A DNA stretch of 64,000 nucleotides from Lindgomyces ingoldianus (taxonomy: Eukaryota > Ascomycota > Dothideomycetes > Pleosporales > Lindgomycetaceae): the NCBI RefSeq assembly GCF_010093535.1, contig NW_022985189.1, positions 68,432 through 132,431 on the forward strand. Reading direction: 5' to 3'. Below, in pieces: positions 35,838-48,281 of this stretch; the stretch's first letter is position 1; each line of letters opens with the position of its first letter. Below the pieces are notes generated by a model. That model was not told the DNA's origin. It saw only the letters and a program-made list of their open reading frames with translations, and did not search any database. The position numbers and the translations under genes are program-made.

Positions 35838-38800
35838 ATGCAATCAGAGCCTTCCAACGCTTTCAAAACCGCTACACCCCCAAACGCTACTGCCGATAAC
35901 CACCCAACAACCTCCCAGCATGGAATTCGCGACGATGATCAGTCAGCCTCTCTGCCTCCTCACGAAAAGGAGCCGAGAGTGCCATGGGCCGATATCTTTG
36001 GACGGAATACAGGCTCCGCGTCGCTTTCACCGGAACGTGTCGCCGAAGGCAACGAATCTACGCGACTGAGTCTTGCTTCGCCATCCCCCCGCAACAGGAT
36101 CGCAGTATATGAGAATGCTTTAGTTGAATCACTAAGAAAGAGAAGCAATGGCCCTTCCTTTGAGGTAATCAAAAAGAACCGGAATCCCGACGACAAGAAT
36201 TCCCCGATCTCCCATCTTCCCAACGGTAAGCAAAGCAGACAGTCCTAGATGCGCTGCGAGTTGTGATATGCCTAACCTTAGTATAGAGATCTTAACGCAT
36301 GCCCTTTCGCATCTGACTCCTAACGATCTGGCTGCCATCTCTCTTGTTTCGCGTCGTTTCAATGGCTTGGTCACGACTCCCCATGCCTGGCGAGTTGCCT
36401 TCGCCCGCTACTTTCCAGGCCCAGAAACCCTCCTCGAACCATCGATTCAGCTTGCTATCCACAATAATGGAGACATCGTTCGCTCAGAGAGACGTTCGTT
36501 CACGAGGCTTACGGCACTTGCTTCTTGGCGCAGCGAATACATTCTGCGAACCAGGCTTCTGCGCTCTTTGACTAGAGGCAAGCCTGTTCAAGCACCACAA
36601 ACCGCGTCTTCGGCGCGATCTGGCCAGACACAGACTACACCACCTGTCGTCATGTATAACGCGCAGACCTTCACCACCGTGAACCACCTCCATGCCACGT
36701 TTGGCACGGGACTGAACAAGCGAGTCCCGCGGTTTGTTCACGGAGCGGACGATATTGGTATGGTTACCAGCAGCGACCCCACTACCGCCAAGGTAGATTC
36801 TTGGGGGCAGGGCGATCCCAACTTCTACGGCCAGTTTTCTGAACGCTTTCCCGGAGTATCCGAATGGGGCTTAGGTGCAGGGGAAGTGGTAGGAGTTCCC
36901 AACGTTATGGACGTATCCCAGCCCTATGGTATGGTTTACGGTCAAGGTTGCCCGGAAGGATCTTGCTACTACCGAGCACTGGATGAAATGCGTGGCCGAT
37001 TCATTGCAGAGCCTACTGATTTCTTCATGGCCGAGGCCGGGATCCCAAGACTAGGTGTCGATGGTGGTGCTATCTGCTCTGCCTGGATTGCTAAGTCACC
37101 AACCATACCTTCTCTGTCGGAGGGGCTCATCGGAATCATGATGGGATCCGCAGCCGGCGTTGTTACGGGTTGTAGCCTCGGTGCGGATGGTCTACGTGGG
37201 AACCGTTTACAGCGCGGCGAGCTTACCGCCCGCTGGGTTCTTAGTCCCGGTGTGCCAATTATTGCGATTGCTGTTGATGAAAATTACTCCCTCAAACGGC
37301 ATGCTCAACACCGTATCTGGGCGGTTGCTCTCAACGCACTTGGTGAGGTCTTCTACCTAACCAAATTCCCCACCCGTACCTCTGCCCCAAAGACAAACAT
37401 TGATGAGTATTCTGAGTACCAAGCCTGGCTCACAGGACGAAGTGTTTACTGGAATCTAGTCGAACCTAGTAGGCGCACCGCACGCCCCGACCCATACAAT
37501 GATGAAGAAATCGATGGAAGTTACTCTCCACGGTCTTCCTGGGACGGTATGTGCTTAAGCAAGGAACAGATTGTTGCCGAAACGAAGGAGATCCAAAATT
37601 TCATTCGGAAACAGCCTAAGAACTTCAACAGGGTTTGTCTAGGATGGGACATGCGAAGACGTCTTCAAGTCGACTTTGCTGGTGATGATGGAAACTACGC
37701 CGGCGAAGCCATTGTGGTGTTTGAATGTGGTATTGAAGAGGGTGATGTGGCTGATATCAAGCGCTTCACTCGATGGAAGACTCGTGAAAAGGAGAGCAAT
37801 GGTTTTGTTTCGACTCCTTCTATTCCTCCTCGCGGCTCTCTTTTTGGTGGCTCCAACACCCCAGACCCGAACCACGGACGGCCTGCGCAACGCACTCGGA
37901 GCTCATCTTACATGTCTTCTGCTAGCTCTCCCGAAAGGACCAATCTGATTGAAGAATGGCGATCCTCAAAGCTTTCTTTCGGCGGGCTAAGGTCTCTAGA
38001 GCTTACAGCAACCGCCCTTGACCAGTCTACGTTTGCTACTCTCACAATGTCAGAGGACCCAGCTCTGGGATTCTCGACAGTTTCAACTGCATCTTCGCCA
38101 TATGCTTCGCCAATGTCAGTTGCAAGCCAGCCATCATCTCCCTCTGACATTCCTGGTCAGAGAGCTCGTTTCATGGCCGCTGGAACAAAGACTGGGATCA
38201 TTCTGGTTTGGGATGTCCGATCTCCCGTCTCACGCAATTCTGAGTTGATCAATTCCTTTGACCCAATCCGGATCATCTATACAGAATCGCCAGAAATATC
38301 TTGCCTAGCTTTGACGGGTCTCTATCTCGTCCATGGAGGTAACGACGGTCTCGTGCAAGCGTGGGATCCTTTGGCGTCGAGCATGCAACCTATCAGGACG
38401 TTAAATTCCCGCTTCTCATCCCGCGCTCGCAGGCGGCTTGTGCAGGCTCAAGCTTCTGTCCAAGGTGTTGGTATCAACCTCTTTGCTGCTGGAGCCATCT
38501 GTCTCGACCCAGATCCTACTGTGCTTCGAGGAGCGGTATCACTTGGCACACAAATCCGTTTCTGGAGCTACAGCTCCTCGGCCGCAGATCAATACAAGAG
38601 TAGTAAAAGACGACTCCGTCGCTCCGAACGTGGAAGTAACAATGGTGGCGAGCGTTTCCCCGGTACAGGCTCTGCTAATCTAAAAGATTACATTGCCAAT
38701 GAGAGATATGAACTCGAGCGCGAAAAGCAGGAACGCCGTCGACAAGCAGAACGCATGGCGGGGCGATTTGGCGTCGATCTTCTGGGAAGCGAAGAGGAGG

Positions 38801-39315
38801 CTCTAGCATATGCAGCTATACTATCTCAGGAGAGCCTGGAAATGGATGAGAAGCGTCGAAAAGAAAGCGAGAGTAGTAGTGCTTTAGGCAGCGACACAGT
38901 CACCACTGAGCCTAGTATCCACAATCAATCTACCTCGCCGAATATAAAAGATGATGAAGAGCTCAACGCCGAAATAGCTGAGGCTATTCGTCTTAGTCTC
39001 CAAGACAGACCGGGGTCAGGCATCTATGGTTCCGATAGTCCAGCACCCAGCTCGATCTTCGATATTCCGATCAAGTACGCCAAGGGTCGCAGGTCCTCAC
39101 CCCCGTCTTCGAGATTGAGAAACAGCCCTAAGATGAAAGGGAAGCAGGATGCGGAATCGAGCAAGCAGACTGAGATGTCGGGTCTGGAGTATGCATTACA
39201 GTTAAGTCTGGCGGAGGAGCAATGCAAGAAAGAAGCGCAGGAGGACGATTTCCCAGCCCTGAGTCCTAGCCCAGGCAGCCGGGCTGGCAGGAAGGGAAAA
39301 GGAAAGGCTGTCTAA
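35838..39315 (+). CDS. F-box / WD40-like / UIM protein
   Basis: Two exons (35,838-36,225; 36,287-39,315) give 1,138 aa. The 61-nt intron (GTAAGC...TATAG, branch CTAAC) was placed so that the junction restores the classical F-box start L-P-N-E-I-L-T-H at residues 127-134; the upstream frame alone stops inside the intron. Order: disordered Ser/Pro-rich N-terminus; F-box about 127-172; long middle region; degenerate WD40 strands around 755-880 (G-I-I-L-V-W-D, L-V-Q-A-W-D, I-R-F-W-S-Y); coiled basic segment; three ubiquitin-interacting-motif-like helices near 965, 1,022-1,037 and 1,095-1,108 (A-I-R-L-S-L, A-L-Q-L-S-L). F-box proteins are substrate receptors of SCF ubiquitin ligases. UIMs bind ubiquitin, so it may recognise ubiquitylated substrates. 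The target is unknown. The sequence ends in a basic G-R-K-G-K-G-K tail. Confidence 0.9.
36226..36286 (+). other. Intron within the F-box start codons
   Basis: 61 nt, GTAAGC...TATAG, CTAAC branch site at 36,272-36,276. An earlier AG at 36,280-36,281 would break the frame; the AG at 36,285-36,286 keeps it and completes the F-box. Confidence 0.85.
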
Positions 39316-39822
39316 TGGCGAAGTTGGGATTGTGAGAAGTGGTGCACGCTGAGCGATGTTGCTTTGGTCCGTGGGGGTTTCACTTGGTCTATTGAATTGC
39401 GTTTGTTCAAATTGCCTTATCCTGTCTTTATCTTCTACTCTTTGGTTGGGGTGATACAAGTGGATGCTTAATACCTTTTTTGGGGGGGGAAGGGATTGTA
39501 CTGCCCCTGGGAGCCGCCACGGCCGCCTTTTGGCACCACAAACTTGATAGTTTCGTGGGTTGCACAGCTATTGAAGTCCTTTCAACATTTCAGCTCCTGC
39601 CCCCACTATGCGTTATGTGCTTGGGCTATAACGATGCCACATCGATATGTCCTGTCTACCCAGCGCGTGGAAAGTGAATGTAATATAATGTAAAATTCAT
39701 GGTTGATGACTAAGCTGGGCGTACACTGTTCCGCCCTTATGCCTCGGCTCAAAAGTGCCAACTCCTGCGACGCGACGCAACGCAATGCTCTCCAGCGTCC
39801 GACCCAACTCCAACACGCCGAG
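39316..39822. other. Intergenic region between the F-box gene and PEX12
   Basis: About 0.5 kb serving as 3' end of the F-box gene and 5' region of PEX12. It includes a poly-T/poly-G run (TTTTTTGGGGGGGG, 39,475-39,488). No other gene is supported. Confidence 0.6.
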
Positions 39823-41345
39823 ATGGAGTTCATGTCGAGTTTGCAGAATGGTTTGGATGAGCTGAAACCCTCGCTCTTTGGTATGCTCTTCTGGAATTAT
39901 CACGCCCCTTCCCTTTATTTCGCGTGACTCCCCATTTGATGCCGATAATACGAAGACCTTTGCTAATTGCACATGTAGAGCTCCTTTCTGAAAACCAGCT
40001 TGCTTCTCTGCTTCCACCATCTCTCCGCTATCTCCTCGCTGTCTCCACGCATCGATACCCACGCTATCTTCTGCCGGTCCTGAACTCCTTCGATGAGGTC
40101 TACGCACTTCTTCTTCTGCTCGTTGAGCGGCACTTCCTACGCACATACGGGGGCTCGTTCACAGAGAACTTCTACGGCCTCAAACGCGCGCGTGTGCTAC
40201 GGACCAAGGGCGGAGAGATCCCACGCGCCCAGCTCGGCGCCCCAGACTCAGTAAGGGAAGCAACACAGCTAAGAAACGGAGACGTGTGGCGGAATTTGGC
40301 AGTTTTAGTAGGATTGCCGTATTTGAAAAGAAAGTTGGACGAAGGATACGACATCTATGCCGCACATTCGGACATCCTAGGACCGGGCTACAGTCGGGAT
40401 CGCGAAGGTTTGCGACCAGGCGCGAGCATCAAGGAACGTTTGCTATTTTACTATAAATGGTTCCTGCGAAAAATTTACCCCAGCGTGAACGCAGCGTATT
40501 ATTTCTCGCTACTAGTGTTCAACATGGCTTACCTCTTTGACGGCTCGAAATACTCTTCCCCATTTCTCTGGATGATCGGAACAAGGATACGAAGGCTGGG
40601 TGAAGCAGATTATAAAGCCATTGAGACGGCAACGCAAAAGGCTTCTGGAGTGGGGCCGGCGGGACCCGGGGAAGGAGGGAGCATTTTCAGTCCAAGGAAT
40701 ATGGCTAGGAGTGTGTATCCGCGGTTATTATCGAGTTTGAGGATCTTGCTCCCGACGAGCATCTTCGCGCTGAAGTTCTTGGAGTGGTGGTATGCGTCCG
40801 ATTTCGCGAGACAGTTATCAAAAAGAGCAGCGGAGAGCATTGAACTCCCCCCACCCATTCTGCCAAACCTCCCCACATCCCCAAAGCAACCATTAGAACC
40901 TCAGGAAAAACAGGGTCCCGCCGATGCCCTGAAACGTCTATCTTTATCCTCATCAGAAAAAGGGAGGAGAATGGACCCACCTATCTCCGCCTCCTCCCTT
41001 CTCCCTATCCTCACAGTTCCGCATCCTGCACCCGCTACATCCCACCTATGTCCCATCTGTGCGCTCACCATCACCACGCCCACCGCCTCCCCAACTGGTT
41101 TTGTCTACTGCTATACGTGCATACATCGCTGGCTGGAGGGCACACACGATCGTCAAATTGCGTTTATGGAGGGTGCGGCAGGTCTGAAACGACACGCTGG
41201 GGATGGGGATGTGGATGATGATGAGGTATGGGCCAAGGAAGAAGGAAGTCGCGAAGGCAGGTGGGAGAGCGGTAAGGGCCGGGATGCTGTGACGGGACGG
41301 AAAGTACTTGGCGGAACAGAGGCGCTCAGACGGGTTGTGGTCTAA
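39823..41345 (+). CDS. PEX12: Peroxisomal RING-type E3 ligase component PEX12
   Basis: Two exons (39,823-39,880; 39,979-41,345), 474 aa. The 98-nt intron (GTATGC...GTAG, branch CTAAT) joins S-L-F-E to L-L-S-E-N-Q. The N-terminus M-E-F-M-S-S-L-Q matches the conserved fungal Pex12 start. The Pex2/Pex12 domain follows ([14 protein letters not shown]) with hydrophobic membrane segments. The C-terminal reduced RING has C377-x2-C380 and C397-x2-C400, then H-R-W. Pex12 acts with Pex2 and Pex10 in the peroxisomal membrane to ubiquitylate the import receptor Pex5 for recycling. Pex12 RINGs are known to bind a single zinc, consistent with the few cysteines seen. Length is ordinary for filamentous fungi. 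The segment between membrane part and RING is Pro/Ser-rich and probably unstructured. Confidence 0.95.
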
Positions 41346-43650
41346 AAGGGTTTTTTTTGTAAGATTAGGGCTTGGATAAGGCGCAATATGAACGACACGG
41401 ACAGACAACTGGGAGTCTAGGAGCACAAGAAAGTGTATGCAGCCTGTCTGGTCAGTGGATAAGATATGATGCTTTCTACAGTCTCTCACCCTAGAACTAT
41501 ATATAATCTAGAAGTCAACGGCATCGTTATTTGGTGTGTTCCACTCGAATCTCATTACACCTTGACTTCCAAGACTCTAAAATGGTTATATGGTTTCGAG
41601 ATATATATTATCAGAATAGCAACAGTTGTGTTCTGCTCAAGAAGACGCAAAAGTTCATCAAGTTTGTCTAGGATGAGCTATGACTGTCAAAGTCGGCAGT
41701 ACCATTTCGTGAGATGTTGAGGTATGTTCGGGGATTTATGGCAGAAATTTGTATCCCATTTCTGTGTTCTCCAGTTCCAACAACAGATTTAATATATGCG
41801 GTCTTTCTAGTCATTTTCCATGTTATTTAAGGGGGCCAGTTTCGAGGTAGCGGGAGAGTGATTGGTTGACATGAAAAAGCAACCACCTTTGATTGTAATT
41901 TCTTCTTTCCTATACTAGCATGCAAAATTTTGTCATCTAACCCGGAGAGAAGGTCTTAGGAAGGAACGAGAAGGTGAGAGGGCGGGTTATACAAATGAGG
42001 ACTTATTTACAAGACAGCAGACGCTCTGAAAGTGTTCAGATGTACCAGGGAATGAGGCATGCTAGCCTAGTCTACCGATTCCGCATCTTTTCCGATGCCT
42101 CCGAGTCGGCCGTCAGGCTCGTGTGGTTCATCTTGAACTGTGTCCAGATCTCACAAAATAGAAGGACTGGCCAAGCCTAATGAGAGAACTTGAAAGGAAG
42201 ACCGAGGCCTAGCTTGGATTCAGGCAATTCATGCTTTCGCTGCTTCCCATCACGGTTTTAAAGAGGCATACCATAGTAAGCTCAAGCCTCTACCATTTTT
42301 TGACATTGACTGACCCTCCGCGTGGACAGCATGGCAGAGATGAGAGGCAGAGAGAATTATGACCCAAGTCTGCGTCCAAGCCAAACATGGTGAACAACAT
42401 CTTAAGACTTCATCGTTATTTCTGCTTCCATCGTCCGCGTAGGTTGTTGTAGTAGACGTGACTACATGCATGGATAGGAGAAAAAGGAAGAAAGAGACAC
42501 AGAATAACTTCGTCTTGAGACTCTTCCAATGAAGATGAGCAAGCATACTTTTCCTGAGGTCCTGCCTTGGAACTAAGGCGGGACCGGCCCGGACAAGCAA
42601 CCAGAGAGGAAGCCACAGCGGCTGATATGCTCAATGCCCGAAACGTCTTCGCATCTTCCATGCCACAGGGGGTTGCACGACAGGCTTATCAGACAACCCC
42701 CAACCTCTTAGCACTGAGTTCGCGACCATCCACGCTGCAACACGACAGCACTGCAGGCGTCACGAGAATTAGTGAACGATGTTGTTCAGGTAGGCCTTTG
42801 TCTGTTGTCACAAACCTAGGTCCAACGCAGCCAAAGTGGATGTTGGGTGTGGCTCGTCTGCAGGTCCGGGCGTTCGGGTTGTCGGATCGCTTCGAGACGA
42901 ATCAACAACGAGCATAAGTCAGTGTGACCGACGGCCAAAAGAAACGCGCGAAACCGTTGGTAAGAACGAGAGATAGAGCTTTTGTTCGCAAGGCTCTTCT
43001 ATCTCAGCGTCGGCGTTGCTGCACGTATTTTTACACACGGCAATTTTGTAAAGAAAGGGTCTGACGACTGCGGGCCAGTCACCGGAGCTGCTTGGCTACA
43101 TTCTTTGGGCTCCCATGAGCATGCAATCGCCCTATGGAGAACCCGCTAGGCTATATAGAGGAAGATGATCCGTGGAGTCTTATCAACACCAAGACCCTTA
43201 ATACGAATCTTCACCAATTTATAGACGCACCATCCAGCTTTGTTCCCTTCCACGAGCCTTGGCCGTTTAAGAACTGCACATCCGCGCTGTCTCGGCCTTC
43301 GCTTTCCCCTGCAACCACCGGTCTAGGAATCAGACTGAGGAATACGCTTCCACGTAACGGTCTTGGCGTTCTGCGATTTTGAAACCCAATATCTCCTTAT
43401 CAGTGCCAAGGCGGCCTCAGGTAGACAATGGGGGCACCGGTGGGAACATGTGGAGTTTGAGACGGACGATGAAGCGACTGGACCTGTTACCTGGAAATTG
43501 GGGGTCGGAGAAACTCGCGGTGGTACGTATCTAGGGATATATGACTCTTAGGACACCCCTACGCTTCGTTTGAGATCTAAACCAGCTCTATTTACTTAAA
43601 AGCAGCTTCCCAATAAGGAAGATTGAGAAATCGAATCAACGCAGGGCAAA
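41346..43650. other. Long intergenic region upstream of the ammonium transporter
   Basis: 2.3 kb with no convincing gene. Short frames at 42,567-42,917, 43,134-43,382 and 43,363-43,551 lack family resemblance and splice support. The length suggests a promoter region with regulatory input; GATA-type sites are listed separately. Confidence 0.5.
42686..43402. promoter_or_regulatory. Candidate GATA-factor sites upstream of the ammonium transporter
   Basis: HGATAR matches, the core bound by nitrogen GATA factors (AreA/Nit2 family): TTATCA (TGATAA on minus) at 42,686-42,691 and 43,397-43,402, AGATAG at 42,971-42,976, and CTATCT (AGATAG on minus) at 42,999-43,004. They lie about 250-960 bp before the start codon. 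Ammonium permease genes are classic targets of nitrogen catabolite repression, so the match is biologically reasonable. Such short motifs also occur by chance. Confidence 0.35.
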
Positions 43651-45256
43651 ATGGCAACACCAGTAGTTGTAAGCAACACCAAGACATAAATAACTCTTCC
43701 ACAACCAGCAAGTGCGTTTACTAACAACGTCTTTCCAGCCCGAGTTCAACCCAGATCAGCCCAATGGCGGCGACTCTTTATCTGTGGATGTCAACGCGCA
43801 ATATTCTGGCCTTGAGTTCCACTACACGTATCTCGTCTTCTGCGGCTTCATCGTCTGGCTCATTATCCCCGGTATTGGACTACTCTATGGAGGTCTTGCA
43901 CGTCGGAAGTCTTCCTTGGCTATGCTTTTCCAGTCCTTGATGGTCTGTGGAGTGTACGTGAAGACACACATCAAAGACTGAAATACTGATTATGATTTTA
44001 AGTGTCTGTTTTCAATGGATGTTTTGGGGTTATTCCTTGGCCTATTCCCGCACCGCGAACGCCTTCATCGGCGATCTCGCTAACTTTGGCATGAAGAATG
44101 TTATGGCTGCACCATCTCCTGGTTCGGCGCTCCTCCCGGAAATTGTTTTCTGTCTCTACCAGATGCTTTTCTGCGCATGTACAGTGCAGCTGGTCACTGG
44201 TGGTTCGTTCGAACGTGGCCGCATTGTACCCTCCATGGTCTTTGCATTCTGCTGGGCAACCATTGTCTACTGCCCTATTGCGTGTTGGACTTGGAACTCT
44301 AACGGATGGTTGTTCAATCTTCCCTCTCTCGACTTTGCTGGAGGCGGCCCTGTCCACATTGCCAGTGGTTGGTGAGTTGTTTCGTTCCCCTTTCTTGTCG
44401 ACTGGCTAATCACCTACTCAGGTCTGCGCTTGCGTATGCATTTGTTCTTGGAAAACGAGTTCACAAGGGTGATAAGATTCACAACAAACCACACAACACC
44501 ACCCTCGTCTTTCTTGGTACCGTCCTCATTTGGTTTGGATGGTTTGGCTTTAACGGCGGTTCAGCCTTGAATGCCTCTATCCGTTCCATGATTGCTGCCT
44601 TCAACACCAACACCGCTGCGTCCTTCGGTGTCTTAGGCTGGGTCCTCGTTGACTTCATCCGCACCAAGGGCCATTTCAGCGTCGTTGGTGCTTGCTCGGG
44701 GGCTATTGCGGGTCTTGTCGGTATCACACCTGCTGCTGGTTACGTTTCCGTCTGGCTAGCAGCTCTTATCGGCTTTTTGACTGGTGTTATCTGCTCCTCT
44801 GTCAAGAACATCGACCAATGGCTTCATATAGACGAGGGTATGGATGTGTTTAAACTTCATGGCATTGGTGGGATGTGTGGATCTTTCTTCACTGGAATCT
44901 TTGCTCAGGCTTGGGTGTCCGCTCTTGACGGTTCTTCGACATACTCGGGTGGTCTTGATGGCGTGGGCATCCAGGTTGGACGCCAGCTCGCCGAGATCTG
45001 CGCCATCTCTTCCTATTCTTTCATCGTCTCTTGCCTCCTGCTTTACGCGCTCAAGTACATTCCTTTCATGCACCTCCGCGTCAGTGAGGAGGCTGAGATG
45101 ATTGGTCTTGACCTTGACCAGTTCTTCGATGAGCAAATCGGCGACTGGAGTATGATGGAGGATCACACTATTGCAGGTATCAAAGCTCCTGGTGCGCATG
45201 CCAGCAGCCAGAACAGCGTCAAGATTGAGCCCGAGGTGGGAACCAAGCAGGCGTAG
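43651..45256 (+). CDS. Ammonium transporter, AMT/MEP family, Mep2-like twin-His
   Basis: Four exons (43,651-43,668; 43,739-43,953; 44,003-44,371; 44,422-45,256), 478 aa. The first exon is only 18 nt (M-A-T-P-V-V). Introns have GTAAGC, GTACGT and GTGAGT donors. About eleven membrane helices are predicted from hydrophobicity. The family signature D-F-A-G-G-G-P-V-H-I-A-S-G-W is present. Both pore histidines are retained: H196 (P-V-H-I) and H347 (K-L-H-G-I-G-G), equivalent to Mep2 H194/H348 in yeast; Mep1/Mep3-type permeases have Glu at the first site. The cytosolic tail has the conserved L-R-V-S-E-E-A-E and D-Q-F-F-D-E blocks. It imports ammonium at the plasma membrane. Mep2-type proteins also act as ammonium sensors for filamentous growth. 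That sensor role is inferred here. Confidence 0.95.
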
Positions 45257-46872
45257 CTGACCGGCTCTTATAGTGAACAAGCATTGGAGAAGTGTGTATG
45301 GTGGTTGTGATGCAGCCCGAGGCTTTTTGAATATTGACATCCCCCTCGTTTGTATCAAGTCCATAGAAATTTACAACATTCTAAGAAATATTATTAGACT
45401 GCCAATTGATTTGAAAAGTTCTTCAGAGTGGTGTCTATGAAGGTTAGAAGCTGGTTCCTGGCTTCTGGAAAAGCTCCATAAGCACTAATGGATGAAATGT
45501 AGTTTGGCGCAGGTTCTCAACTGACCGAAACTCATTTATGTACCTTCCTCAATACATCTTCGAGGCTCATCCTGCATAGTTGCCCTAGCAAATTCGTGTC
45601 CTCATGAACGGCAAGTGCCTCCGGAGTTGCCGTGTCAAGGTTGCCCAAGAATCCAAGTGACCAACGGCAATGGCACACAACGTTGCATCGGTTATCCTGG
45701 AGGCTACCTCATTTAAGACAGCAATCAGAATTGAGTGGTCACGATAATATGCCTTCCGACCAGATGCGGTCAATGGGGCAGCCAAAAAATGTCAAAACTA
45801 TCCGAATCATCACCCTTGAACCCTTCACGGCCTTGTGCATTTCCTAGTCAATAGGCTTAGAAATGAGTTATGTTCTTCGATTGAAGGCATTACACTGATG
45901 TGTTTCGTCGGTATCGGACTAGGCAGGATGTATTCCACCTCCTGCAAATGAATCTACAATGGCCTAAATGGATCCGCGCTTATAGTAGCGGTTTAGCGGT
46001 CCTTGTTCCTAGGTTTTTGAGCTGGCCCCCTTTCATTAGCTTCATCTACCCTATTCCTTTCTTCAAATCCATGTTCGCTACTTGCGTCTTTGTCAGCCTC
46101 TCCTTGAGTTAAATCCCTAAACATTTTCGATACTTTAATACTATACATTAGAAAACTCCTGATATTCAAACCATGATGACGATCTTGCCTTTCTGGGAAA
46201 TACACTGAGCATGGGAAATGCTAGGCTATGATTGCACATGTTTGGTACTGGTATGTTACCAGAATTCTAGACAATAAATCATCAAGCTGACCACATTTGG
46301 CCTGCAAAGCAATCAGACCATCATCCGTACATTTACTCATATGCACTTAACATGTCAGTTGACAGTATCTACTCGAGTACAAGAATGTTTCATATGTGCC
46401 CAATGGCTCAGGCCAAGATCGCAGGGGGGTAAAAGGTCCTGGACACCCTTCCTTACACTTCTCTGCTTGGTCGTTCTCATATTTGTTCATCCTAGCGCGG
46501 CTTGGTTAGCGAGGTGACTTCGAGGAATGATTTTATGATCGCTCCGAAAGGTAGAAACGTAGTTGTTCCACACTCAGGCAAGTATATCACTCCCCGGCCA
46601 GCTTTACATTGCCCTCTCCCTCCCACCTACAAAGCGAGCGCGTTTGGGAGCTTACTGCCATAGATCACAATGCCGCTGGTAAGGTAGCATCGCGCGTGAC
46701 TACGGAATGTTTTCCCATCGTGTAGTTACACCATGCACCCAGGCTCCTACAAGATATGTATATAGCATCTTCCCCGTTCCATACCTCCTCCACCAGCCCA
46801 ATACACTCCTTGACACTCCCCTTCTTGATCCTCTGGCTCAACCTATTGTTTGCAGACGTTCGGAGTGTGAAC
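45257..46872. other. Intergenic region, no gene seen
   Basis: 1.6 kb between the transporter stop and the chitinase start. Only short frames without family features. It includes the chitinase promoter, with a TATATA-like GTATATAGCA near 46,757. Confidence 0.5.
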
Positions 46873-48281
46873 ATGCATACTTCAACCCTTATATTGTCTC
46901 TTATTGCCGGCTCTAGCACTGTCCTCGCGGGCTTCGACCCCAACTCTAACTCCAACGTCGCTGTGTATTGGGGTGTGTGAACAACTCTACAATCTTTCCC
47001 ATCCCTGAACTAACTGGCACTTGTAGGTCAGAACTCCGCCAACAAGGCGGACTCGCAAGACCGACTTGTGCACTATTGTGACAGTGAGTACTCGATATCT
47101 GTTCTATAATAAGAAGCTCAAGCTAACAATATAATGCAGACTCTAATGTTGACGTATGACACGTTTTGATTCCCAGGGTGGCTATGCGGCTAATGGAGAA
47201 TTTCAGGTCATTCTTCTCTCCTTCTTAGTCGAGATTGTTAAGGGCGAAGGCAACCAACCCGTGCTAGTAAGAGAGACCCTTGTTTTTACAAGGATATAAC
47301 ACTAGCTACCATGTCTGTAGAACTTCGCCAACCAGGGCGACAAATGCTCAAAGTTTCCTGGGACAGAGCTCTTCAAGTGTCCAGAAATAGAGTGAGTGAA
47401 GCAGAAATAATACCCACAACCGCCAGAATATCAACAACAGCCTTTACCCACCCAGACAAACCACCCTGCCCCTATACCACCTTTCACGGCGGTCTAATAA
47501 TTCCCGCAGAGAAGACATCCAAACCTGCCAAACAAAGCATAACAAAACTATTCTTCTCTCTATCGGCGGCGCCACGTACTCTGAAGGCGGCTTCATCTCC
47601 ACCAACAGCGCCGTTTCTACCGCCGACAAGATATGGGAGATGTTTGGCCATTACACACTAACCTCTACCATCAACAGGCCATTCGGCAACGCTTGCGTCG
47701 ACGGCTTCGACTTCGATATCGAAGCCAACTCCCTCAACATGGACGTCTTCGCCAACAAACTTCGCAAAAACATGGACGGCGACCAACACTCTAGCCTCAC
47801 AGCTGGCAATGATGGCAGTATCCGCAGATTCTACCTTAGCGCTGCGCCGCAATGTCCCCAGCCCGATTGGTACACTAAAGACATTCTCGAGAGGGTCCGG
47901 CTAGACATGGTCTTCGTGCAATTCTACAACAACTACTGCGGCGTATCTGCCTTTGTGCAGGACGTTGACGACCCGCAACCATTGTTCAACCTCAAGGACT
48001 GGAACAACTGGGCAAAGCACGACGCAGTTAATAAGAACGTCAAAGTCTTTGTTGGGGTTCCGGGGAATGCAAATGCTGGCAGCGGCTATGCTTCTCAGGA
48101 TAAGCTAGGTGGTGTTGTGAAGTATAGCACGAGGTTTGACAGTTTTGCGGGGATCATGGTTTGGGATGCAAGCAGTGCTTGGGGTAATGGGGACTTCATC
48201 AGTGATGTGAAGAAATATTTGAAGGACGGAGGGGGGAAGGGGCATCGGGTTGCGAGGGGCAGGCTTGGGGGACGGGGTTAA
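46873..48281 (+). CDS. Secreted GH18 chitinase (class III type), six exons
   Basis: Exons 46,873-46,972; 47,027-47,083; 47,140-47,153; 47,207-47,266; 47,321-47,391; 47,510-48,281 give 357 aa. At first sight the gene looks broken, but splicing five short introns restores the conserved order: V-A-V-Y-W-G-Q-N-S-A, N-V-D-V-I-L-L-S-F-L, N-F-A-N-Q-G-D-K-C, L-L-S-I-G-G-A-T-Y, then the catalytic D165-G-F-D168-F-D170-I-E172 with E172 as acid/base. Residues 1-19 form a signal peptide, so the enzyme is secreted. It hydrolyses beta-1,4-GlcNAc linkages in chitin; likely roles are hyphal wall remodelling or nutrition. It is hevamine-like in size and lacks an obvious chitin-binding or Ser/Thr-rich C-terminal module. 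The third exon is only 14 nt. The C-terminus is Gly/Arg-rich. Confidence 0.88.

Noticed and set aside
39697..40146. 149-codon minus frame opposite PEX12
   Set aside because: Antisense shadow of the PEX12 first exons, which have clear family conservation on plus.
43134..43551. Two short plus frames as an extra gene before the ammonium transporter
   Set aside because: No family resemblance, no joining splice sites; more likely leader or promoter.
44756..45364. 202-codon minus frame opposite the ammonium transporter
   Set aside because: Antisense shadow of a well-conserved transporter exon.
46873..48281. Chitinase as a pseudogene missing its second beta strand
   Set aside because: An apparent stop and lost strand disappear when introns at 47,154-47,206 and 47,267-47,320 are removed; the total is in frame.
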